Position numbers and translations under genes: made by a program. 64,000 nt of DNA, taken from NCBI GenBank assembly GCA_900768845.1, contig CAAGEK010000064.1:1-64000 (forward strand), read 5' to 3'. Shown here piece after piece: positions 15,866-21,992 of this stretch. A model generated the notes under the pieces. It ran no database searches. It was given only the letters and a program-made list of their open reading frames with translations, and had not been told where the DNA came from. The number at the start of each line of letters is the position of its first letter. Positions within the stretch are counted from its first letter, which is position 1. Source of the DNA: Alphaproteobacteria bacterium. GTDB taxonomy: Bacteria > Pseudomonadota > Alphaproteobacteria > CAAGCB01 > CAG-977.

Positions 15866-15894
15866 ACTGCCCGAAGCGATTCGGGCAGTTTTTT
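15866..15894 (+). terminator. Intrinsic terminator of the alpha operon
   Basis: ACTGCCCGAA-GCGA-TTCGGGCAGT forms a perfect 10-bp stem with a tetraloop, followed by a run of Ts. A matching A run on the left extends the stem. It lies 24 nt after rplQ. Confidence 0.95.
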
Positions 15895-15981
15895 CTTTGC
15901 CCGACCGGAACATTGACCAAAAACGAAAAAAAGCCGGTATTTCCTGAATAGTGGAGTTTTTTTTGAAAAAAAGAACGAGCG

Positions 15982-16877
15982 ATGAGCTTGAGTGTCATAA
16001 AAATGCCGAATCCGACGGAACCGGCTTCGGATTTTGACAGAACGGCGCATGAGAATCGAGTGGCGAAGGAAAATCGGGAAACCGTTGCTGATGTTTTCGC
16101 TCTTCTGCTCCTGAAACGTCAGGGAAAGTGCCTCTTCCCGTTTCCAAAGAGGCATGGGCGCGGATGTTGGCGGCCGGTTTTACGGTTCGGCGCACGTTAT
16201 CGGAAGCGACCGGCGGTAAAAGCCTGAATGAAAATTCACCGAAAGGTACGAATACCCCCGAAGAAACGGCTGAATATCGGGCGGGTATTTGGATAGAGTC
16301 TGCCTTGTTTCCGACCGGCTTGGAAAAAAAAAGAAACGGAAAAAGCCATTGAGAAAAAGCTTGAACATGCGAAAGTACGCGAAAAATACTCTCCTTTATG
16401 GACTTTTCCGGTTCGGAACGGGGCATTAAGGAAAAAGAGGCGGCTTTGAAAAAAGAAGCGGCCGCTTTCGGGTTGAAAGAAAAATTGAATTACGCGACGG
16501 ACGCAGAATACGGCAGTGCGGTATCGTCGTTATCGGCGGCCGGTCGGTACGGCGGCGTCGACTTTCGCATCCGCCGCGGCGAACGATCCCGCCGTTATAT
16601 CAAAAGCGGCACGGGATACATTTTGGTTCAAGGGGCAAAGTCCGCCGTTGCTGTTGCAGTGCGATCAAACGAGGAAGATTCAAAAATCGCCGCATATACC
16701 GATATTAAACACAGTCTGCCGGCTTTAAAATTGCTGAAACGCTCCGTTTCGGAAAAAAGGAAAGAAGTCGCGAAGATTAACCTTTTGCTTGACGCGAGTA
16801 AACCGGCCGGAAAGAAAGGAAAATCGCTTTTTTCCGCGGCGTTACGGCAACGCTCGGGCGCGCAGACGGGAAAATGA
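15982..16877 (+). pseudogene. Frameshifted member of the membrane-hairpin paralog family
   Basis: No single frame is open over this stretch, but joining frames gives one family member. Readable pieces run from an ATG at 15982 (ETVADVFALLLLKRQGK), shift near 16125 to VPLPVSKEAWARMLAAGF, shift at a 9-A run (16324-16332) to KETEKAIEKKLEHAKVREKYS, and return near 16395 to AALKKEAAAFGLKEKLNYATDAE. A further shift gives VGTAASTFASAAANDPAVIS, then GYILVQGAKSAVAVAV and the family motif YTDIKHSLPALKLLKR. The corrected product resembles the genes at 17067 and 18807 from the EKAI helix onward but lacks the YGNPxGGFV tail. A terminator follows at 16943. Either a decaying gene or sequence errors. Confidence 0.65.
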
Positions 16878-16942
16878 AAACTCTGTCGAAACCTGTAAAA
16901 AGGCGTTGTTTATAAAATCGATTTTTTTATTTTGTCTAAAAG

Positions 16943-16970
16943 ACCGTCCGGAAGAAATCGGACGGTTTTT
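16943..16970 (+). terminator. Intrinsic terminator after the frameshifted paralog
   Basis: ACCGTCCG-GAAGAAAT-CGGACGGT is a perfect 8-bp stem followed by TTTTTG. It lies 65 nt after the end of the frameshifted gene and just before the promoter of the next paralog. Confidence 0.85.
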
Positions 16971-17000
16971 GCATTTTTTGAAAGATGAGGACGAAAAATA

Positions 17001-17029
17001 TTGACAAAATTTTACAAACAAGCTAAATT
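17001..17029 (+). promoter_or_regulatory. Sigma-70-like promoter of the 17067 gene
   Basis: TTGACA (17001-17006), a 17-nt spacer and TAAATT (17024-17029) make a good sigma-70 match. This also argues against using the TTG at 17001 as a start codon for the downstream gene. Confidence 0.7.
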
Positions 17030-17066
17030 TTTCTTAAAAGGTTCTTTTGGGAAAGGATGTTCTGTA

Positions 17067-18080
17067 ATGCTGAATTTAGACACAAGAACGGTTTATACCG
17101 ATAAAGGATACGAGATTGAAGTTCCGGATGTCCCGGGATTGGGGGAGTCTAAATCCGGCCGTTCGATAGCGTTGTTGGAAGCGTATTTGCAAAAATCGCG
17201 TGTGGTATCCGATTCAAAAACCAAAAACGATGCTGAAAAAGCCATTAAGAACAATCTGCGCGAATCGGCGGAGATGGTTGAAGAATTTAGAAATTTACCC
17301 AACGCACAGGCCTTTATCCATACGAAAGAAAAAAGCTTGGAAAAACAGCTTTCCCGGTACGGGACGCGCACGAAATTAAGCTATGCCACGGATGCGGACG
17401 TCGATCCGTTGTCAGGGGCTGTTTCAACGGGTATGGCTTCCGTCGCGACGGCTGTTTTCGGAACGGTCGCGGTACAGGATCCTTCCGCTTTGTCCGCCAC
17501 GATCATGGTCGGAGCGTTGGGCTACACGTTGGCGAAAGGCGTTAAAACCGCCGTTGCCGCCGCAACCGAGGCGAAGACGGGCGAACAGTTGAAGGATATT
17601 GCGGAATATTCAAACCTGAAGCATACGCAACTGGCGTTAAAGCTTTTAAAACGGGAAGTTTCGGCTCCCGAAAAGGCGGCGGCACGGGCTCGGTACAAGG
17701 AAGAGGTCAACAAATTGTTTGCGGCGGGATACGGAAACCCCGGCGGTTTTGTGACGGTTCCGCCTGCTGAAAACGGAGCAAAGCAGGAAGCGGCGGATGT
17801 CGCCGAATCGAAACCGGAAAAGAAAAAATCGACATATTGGCAGGATGTCAAAAAGTTGTTTGCGGACGGTTATGGCAATCCGGGGGGCTTTGTGACCGTT
17901 CCTCCCGCCGGAAAGGACGATAAGCCCGCCGATACCGCCGAAAAATCCGGCAAGCCGGAAAAGAAAGCCGAAAAGGGCTCTTCTTACAAAGAGGAAGTCG
18001 CGCAACTGTATGCGACCTACGGCGGGGCAAGCGGCGGTTTCGTTCATAATGCTCTGGCGAACAAAAAGCGCGGTCGCTGA
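17067..18080 (+). CDS. Unrecognised putative membrane-hairpin protein with three YGNPxGGFV repeats
   Basis: I do not recognise this 337-residue protein. Residues 50-105 are charged and probably helical. About 116-166 is an Ala/Gly-rich hydrophobic region in two segments separated by QDPSALS, suggesting a membrane hairpin. Residues 180-197 hold the motif YSNLKHTQLALKLLKRE. Then three tail repeats (about 210-234, 257-281, 307-331) follow the pattern Y-x-x-[ED]-V-x-x-L-[FY]-A...YGN-P-GGFV, spaced by Lys/Glu/Pro-rich linkers. There is no signal peptide. The start ATG 17067 has AAGGA 9 nt upstream. Promoter at 17001 and terminator at 18115 make it monocistronic. Paralogs lie at 15982 (broken) and 18807. 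Function unknown; membrane location is inferred from composition only. Confidence 0.7.
   Translation: MLNLDTRTVYTDKGYEIEVPDVPGLGESKSGRSIALLEAYLQKSRVVSDSKTKNDAEKAIKNNLRESAEMVEEFRNLPNAQAFIHTKEKSLEKQLSRYGTRTKLSYATDADVDPLSGAVSTGMASVATAVFGTVAVQDPSALSATIMVGALGYTLAKGVKTAVAAATEAKTGEQLKDIAEYSNLKHTQLALKLLKREVSAPEKAAARARYKEEVNKLFAAGYGNPGGFVTVPPAENGAKQEAADVAESKPEKKKSTYWQDVKKLFADGYGNPGGFVTVPPAGKDDKPADTAEKSGKPEKKAEKGSSYKEEVAQLYATYGGASGGFVHNALANKKRGR
17694..18059 (+). repeat. Three in-frame tail repeats coding for YGNPxGGFV modules
   Basis: The repeat units encode about 25 residues each, separated by 22-25 residue linkers. Units 1 and 2 are near-identical in protein (KLFAxGYGNPGGFVTVPPA) but have many synonymous differences. 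Unit 3 ends in GGFVHNAL, like the single unit at the end of the 18807 gene (GGFVNNAL). This suggests the last unit is ancestral and the others arose by duplication. Confidence 0.8.
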
Positions 18081-18114
18081 TACTTTACCGTCGGATTAAA
18101 AAAAACGTAACAAG

Positions 18115-18145
18115 AATGCCGTCCTGTTTTCGGGCGGCATTTTTT
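18115..18145 (+). terminator. Intrinsic terminator after the 17067 gene
   Basis: AATGCCGTCC-TGTTTTC-GGGCGGCATT forms a 10-bp stem with one G-T pair and is followed by TTTTT. It lies 34 nt after the stop. Confidence 0.9.
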
Positions 18146-18267
18146 GTGTGATGAAAAATCTTGTCGTTTCAGGCAAGATGTGACAATAAACCATCCGCCG
18201 TTCGTCCGAAACGCCGTTTTTTGATGCGAACTCGGGATAAAGGCTGGCATAAACGGCTTATTGTCCG

Positions 18268-18273
18268 TATAAT
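18268..18273 (+). promoter_or_regulatory. Possible -10 element before the 18316 gene
   Basis: A perfect TATAAT lies 42 nt before the start codon. The matching -35 region (TGGCAT, 18245-18250) is poor, so this is a tentative promoter. The 18146-18315 stretch otherwise shows nothing clear. Confidence 0.4.
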
Positions 18274-18315
18274 ACTTTAAAATTTTTTGTTTAATTCCAA
18301 AAAAAGGTAGACGAT

Positions 18316-18684
18316 ATGGAACTGAATGAACTTCCTTCACCGCAGTTTATGATAAATGAATCCGGAATGATTTCCGTTTTTCTTCCCGCTTTTGAAGGGG
18401 AACCGGAAAATGCTTTTTTAGAAAAAAAAGGTGAAACGACGCTTCGTTTTGTCAGGGCTGAAAACGCCGATATTTTGCTGACGGACATCGGGACGGAAGT
18501 GATGGATGCGTTAAAAGGCGTTGAAAAGATTTTGGTCGTTGAAACGAACGTCATGAAAAGCATCGATGTGCTGGAAAAGGCTTTGGATGCGTACGCAAAA
18601 AGCAAACCGACGGATCCCGCCGAGGCTAAACGGGAGATTATGGACGCCGTTGAACGCGCTTATGAGGTCGCCGTCAAATTTTAA
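18316..18684 (+). CDS. Unrecognised small acidic protein
   Basis: A 122-residue acidic protein with no signal peptide or membrane segment. The first half alternates short hydrophobic stretches (MISVFLPAF, TTLRFVRAENADILLTDIG); the second half looks helical (VMKSIDVLEKALDAYAKS, AKREIMDAVERAYEVAVKF). I recognise no family. The start ATG has only a weak AAAGGTAG ribosome-binding site. It lies between two paralogs of the membrane-hairpin family and is read in the same direction, which hints at a shared role but proves none. Composition resembles that of its neighbours. Confidence 0.65.
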   Translation: MELNELPSPQFMINESGMISVFLPAFEGEPENAFLEKKGETTLRFVRAENADILLTDIGTEVMDALKGVEKILVVETNVMKSIDVLEKALDAYAKSKPTDPAEAKREIMDAVERAYEVAVKF

Positions 18685-18742
18685 CGACGGGTGAAAATAA
18701 CGACAATTTTGACAAAAAATATTGCTTTTTTGTTTATATCTG

Positions 18743-18772
18743 TTGACTCGTCCGTTTGTGAACGGGTATAAC
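18743..18772 (+). promoter_or_regulatory. Sigma-70-like promoter of the 18807 gene
   Basis: TTGACT (18743-18748), an 18-nt spacer and TATAAC (18767-18772). A second TTGACA at 18709 may contribute an upstream promoter. The gene begins 34 nt after the -10 element. Confidence 0.65.
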
Positions 18773-18806
18773 AATAACAGGTGGTTTATTTGGCAGGAGA
18801 ATGCTG

Positions 18807-19451
18807 ATGTCTTTAATGTTGCAGGGCGCAAAGGAAAAAAGTGCCGTATCGTCTGAAAAAACGGCGAAAGCTCTGGATGCTTATTTGTCCGGCGCGGTTA
18901 AACAGATGAGCAATTTGTCGAATTTTGAAGCGGAACAGACGGCGATTCGTTATGCCAAAGAAGCGGATATTTCAGAAATCTCGGCTTCCGACGTTCGCGC
19001 AAAGCAAAAAGAAGTCGCCAAACAGATGAAAGGCCATTCCTTAAAGGACAAGTTCGCGTATTGGAACGATCCGAAATCTCCCGAGGATGTGGAATTTAAC
19101 AAGCTTGCGAATATGGCCGCCGGTTTGGCATTCACGAGCGGAGCTTTATTAATGGCGACGGGCGATCAAACCGGTGAAGGGGCAACGGTGTTCTCTATGG
19201 GGCTGGTTTACATAGCGGCCAGAGCAGCGGCAAATTATGTCAACAAGCATCAGACGGAAGAAAACAAGAAGACTGCCGCCGAGTATGCCGAATTGAAGCA
19301 TACCCAGCTGGCGTTGAAACAGCTGAAAAGACGTTTGGATCAGCAGAAAAGGGCTGAATACAAACAGGAAGTCAAAAAATTGTTCGCTTCTTACGGAAAT
19401 CCGAGCGGCGGCTTTGTGAATAACGCATTGAAAGGCCGTTCCGAACGCTGA
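18807..19451 (+). CDS. Unrecognised putative membrane-hairpin protein with one YGNPxGGFV tail
   Basis: This 214-residue protein is a paralog of the 17067 product. Order: a helical charged N-terminal part (1-80); the motif KDKFAYWNDP (80-89); a hydrophobic hairpin-like region (about 100-145, LANMAAGLAFTSGALLMATG and VFSMGLVYIAARAAA); the shared YAELKHTQLALKQLKRR (160-176); and one tail unit YKQEVKKLFASYGNPSGGFV (185-204). I chose the ATG at 18807 because AGGAGA (18795-18800) is 6 nt before it; the ATG at 18801 abuts that site. It has its own promoter and terminator. No signal peptide and no known domain. Function unknown; membrane insertion is inferred. Confidence 0.7.
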   Translation: MSLMLQGAKEKSAVSSEKTAKALDAYLSGAVKQMSNLSNFEAEQTAIRYAKEADISEISASDVRAKQKEVAKQMKGHSLKDKFAYWNDPKSPEDVEFNKLANMAAGLAFTSGALLMATGDQTGEGATVFSMGLVYIAARAAANYVNKHQTEENKKTAAEYAELKHTQLALKQLKRRLDQQKRAEYKQEVKKLFASYGNPSGGFVNNALKGRSER

Positions 19452-19471
19452 ATCAAGCCGGAAAAAATAAT

Positions 19472-19504
19472 AAACGCCGTCGGTTCCCGCCTGCGGCGTT
19501 TTTT
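19472..19504 (+). terminator. Intrinsic terminator after the 18807 gene
   Basis: AAACGCCG and CGGCGTTT form an 8-bp stem around a 14-nt loop, followed by TTTT. The 19505-19680 stretch after it holds a further imperfect inverted repeat (AATGCCGG 19513-19520 with CCGGCATT 19543-19550) but no gene. Confidence 0.85.
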
Positions 19505-19680
19505 CGTCGGAAAATGCCGGTTTCATAATGAAGCCGTCGGTTCCGGCATTATGCGGGTGTTTTTCGCATTGAAACCGGAACCTTGACTAAAGGAGGGTGA
19601 AAAACACCAAAAGAACAGGTGAAAATGCAAACGGAATCTGATACAACCGAGATAACCGCTTAATTTGAGGAAAAGATCCG

Positions 19681-20982
19681 TTGTCCTCTTTGTTTGACAA
19701 TTCTTTGCCGCGTCCTTTGGCGGACAAATTGCGCCCCGAAACGATTGAAGACGTTGTCGGTCAGGATCATTTGCTGGCGGCGGACGCTCCTTTGGGCAGA
19801 ATGCTTATTTCGGGCAAGCTTTCCTCCTTTATCCTGTGGGGGCCTCCCGGTTGTGGCAAAACGACGATTGCGCGGCTTTTGGCGCATCATACGGATATGC
19901 ATTTCGAACCTATTTCCGCTGTTTTTTCAGGCGTTTCGGATTTACGCAAAATTTTTGACGCGGCCAAACAGCGTCGGGAAGTCGGCAAAGGGACGATTTT
20001 ATTCGTTGATGAAATCCATCGTTTCAACCGTTCGCAACAAGACGGATTTCTGCCGTGTGTCGAAGACGGCACGGTTGTGCTGGTCGGTGCGACGACGGAA
20101 AATCCGTCTTTTGAATTGAACGCGGCATTGCTTTCGCGGTGCAAAGTTTTCGTTTTGAACAGGCTTTCCGACGATTCTCTGGAGAAAATCATTGTTCGCG
20201 CCGAAAACATCAGCGGACGGAAACTGCCTGTTTTGCCTGATGCGCGAGCCGCTTTGAAAGCGATGGCGGACGGGGACGGGCGTTATTTGGGCAATATGCT
20301 GGAAACGTTGTTCGAGTTGCCCGAACGCGATTTGACCCAAGGCCCTCTCGATTCCGGAAAGATGATGCAAATCGTCAGCCGCCGTCCCGCCGTTTATGAC
20401 AAGGATCGCGACGGGCATTACAATTTGATTTCCGCCGTACATAAATCGTTGCGCGGTTCCGATCCCGACGCCGCGTTGTATTGGACGGCGCGTATGATCG
20501 CGGCGGGAGAGGATCCGAAATACATTTTCCGCCGTTTGACCCGTTTCGCCGTGGAAGACGTCGGTCTTTCCGATCCGAACGCTTTGACGCAGGCTGTCGC
20601 GGCGTGGGAGGCTTACGAACGTCTGGGATCGCCGGAGGGCGATCTGGCTTTGGCGCAGTTGGTGATTTATCTGGGAACCGCCCCCAAATCCGTCGGGGCG
20701 TACAAGGCATGGAATGCGGCGGTTAAAAAGGCGCGTGAAACGGGGTCTTTGACGCCTCCGATGAATATTTTAAACGCGCCGACCAAACTGATGAAAGATT
20801 TGGGATATAACGAAGGTTACGTTTATGATCCCGATACGGCGGACGGCTTTTCGGGAGCGAACTATTTTCCGCACGAAACGGGCAGGATGAAATTTTACCA
20901 TCCCGTCGAACGCGGCTTTGAACGTGAAATTATCAAGCGACTGGCCTATTGGGACAGATTGAGAAAGGAAAAACAGAAATGA
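19681..20982 (+). CDS. rarA: Replication-associated recombination protein RarA (MgsA)
   Basis: AAA+ ATPase of 433 residues related to clamp-loader subunits and eukaryotic WRNIP1; it acts at stalled replication forks. Walker A GPPGCGKTT (54-62), Walker B ILFVDEIHRF with Asp110-Glu111, sensor 1 GATTENPSFELN, and the C-terminal RarA domain with PPMNILNAPTKLMKDLGY and YFPHE are all present. The start is TTG, with GAGG 10 nt upstream and the SLFDN...RPLADKLRP start expected of the family. The stop overlaps the next gene (ATGA). Confidence 0.96.
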   Translation: MSSLFDNSLPRPLADKLRPETIEDVVGQDHLLAADAPLGRMLISGKLSSFILWGPPGCGKTTIARLLAHHTDMHFEPISAVFSGVSDLRKIFDAAKQRREVGKGTILFVDEIHRFNRSQQDGFLPCVEDGTVVLVGATTENPSFELNAALLSRCKVFVLNRLSDDSLEKIIVRAENISGRKLPVLPDARAALKAMADGDGRYLGNMLETLFELPERDLTQGPLDSGKMMQIVSRRPAVYDKDRDGHYNLISAVHKSLRGSDPDAALYWTARMIAAGEDPKYIFRRLTRFAVEDVGLSDPNALTQAVAAWEAYERLGSPEGDLALAQLVIYLGTAPKSVGAYKAWNAAVKKARETGSLTPPMNILNAPTKLMKDLGYNEGYVYDPDTADGFSGANYFPHETGRMKFYHPVERGFEREIIKRLAYWDRLRKEKQK

Positions 20983-21980
20983 GCGGCGTTTCCATGGTCA
21001 CCGTATCCGAAGACGACGGGATTGTGCGTTTGGATCGTTGGTTTAAACGGCATTATCCTCAGGTTACGCAGGGGCAGATTCAAAAACTGTTGCGCACGAA
21101 ACAAATCAAAGTGGACGGTAAACGGGCGGAAGCCTCCCAACGCGTTTCCGCGGGACAGGTCGTTCGCGTGCCGCCTTTGCCGGACAAAGGGTCTTGGATG
21201 GCCGAAGCCAAAGCGCGCAGGGATTCCGTCACCGTATCGGACAAGGACGCCGAATTTGTCCGCAACCTGATTATTTTCAAAGACAAAGACGTCATCGTTT
21301 TGAACAAGCCCGCAGGGTTGGCGGTGCAGGGGGGGAGCGGCCTGACGCGACATTTGGACGGAATGTTGCAGGCGTTGAGATTTGAAAAGGAAGAAAATCC
21401 GCGTCTGGTTCACCGGTTGGACAAAGATACCAGCGGCGTTCTGGTTTTGGGGCGGACGGCGGCGGCGACGGCGAAATTGACGGAAGCGTTCCGTTCCCGC
21501 GAAGCCAAAAAGGTTTATTGGTCGCTGGTCGTCGGCAATCCCGATTTGAAAGAGGGGAAAATCAGCGCGAAACTGTTGAAATGTTCGGGTGAACACGGCG
21601 GCGAATCGGTCAAAGTCGATCAAAAAAACGGACAAAGCGCGGTTACGCTGTATCGCGTTGTCGACGAAGCTTATAAAAAGGCCGCTTGGCTTGAAATGAT
21701 GCCGTTGACGGGACGGACGCACCAGTTGCGCGTTCACGCCGCATTTATGGGACATCCGATCGTCGGCGACGGGAAGTATGGCCGCGAAGGGGCTTTTTTG
21801 CCGTTTTTGGAATACGGCAAGACGCTTCATTTGCACGCACGCGCCTTAAAAATGCCTCATCCCGCCGGCGGAGTTCTGGAAGTTTACGCTCCGTTGAACG
21901 ACAAGATGGCGGACAGTTTCGATTTTTTGGGATTTGATTATAAAAATCCCGAAAATCCGTTTCGGCGTTTTCCTGAGTAG
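20979..21980 (+). CDS. rluC: 23S rRNA pseudouridine synthase, RluC type
   Basis: The 333-residue protein has an N-terminal S4-like RNA-binding domain (VRLDRWFKRHYPQVTQGQIQ) and a pseudouridine synthase domain with the catalytic HRLDKDTSG motif (Asp148). The TGRTHQLRVHAAFMGHPIVGD segment is complete. RluC in E. coli modifies 23S positions 955, 2504 and 2580; that specificity is inferred here, and RluD-like use cannot be excluded. The ATG at 20979 overlaps the rarA stop and has AAGGA 9 nt upstream, so it is coupled to rarA. Confidence 0.93.
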   Translation: MSGVSMVTVSEDDGIVRLDRWFKRHYPQVTQGQIQKLLRTKQIKVDGKRAEASQRVSAGQVVRVPPLPDKGSWMAEAKARRDSVTVSDKDAEFVRNLIIFKDKDVIVLNKPAGLAVQGGSGLTRHLDGMLQALRFEKEENPRLVHRLDKDTSGVLVLGRTAAATAKLTEAFRSREAKKVYWSLVVGNPDLKEGKISAKLLKCSGEHGGESVKVDQKNGQSAVTLYRVVDEAYKKAAWLEMMPLTGRTHQLRVHAAFMGHPIVGDGKYGREGAFLPFLEYGKTLHLHARALKMPHPAGGVLEVYAPLNDKMADSFDFLGFDYKNPENPFRRFPE

Positions 21981-21992
21981 GGGGAATTGAAC

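Noticed and set aside
17001..17066. TTG at 17001 as the start of the first intact hairpin-family gene
   Set aside because: TTGACA here is part of a 17-nt-spaced promoter, and the ATG at 17067 has a proper ribosome-binding site.
18245..18273. TGGCAT upstream of the 18316 gene considered as a sigma-54 element
   Set aside because: The second half (GC element at fixed spacing) is absent; the TATAAT fits a sigma-70 -10 better.
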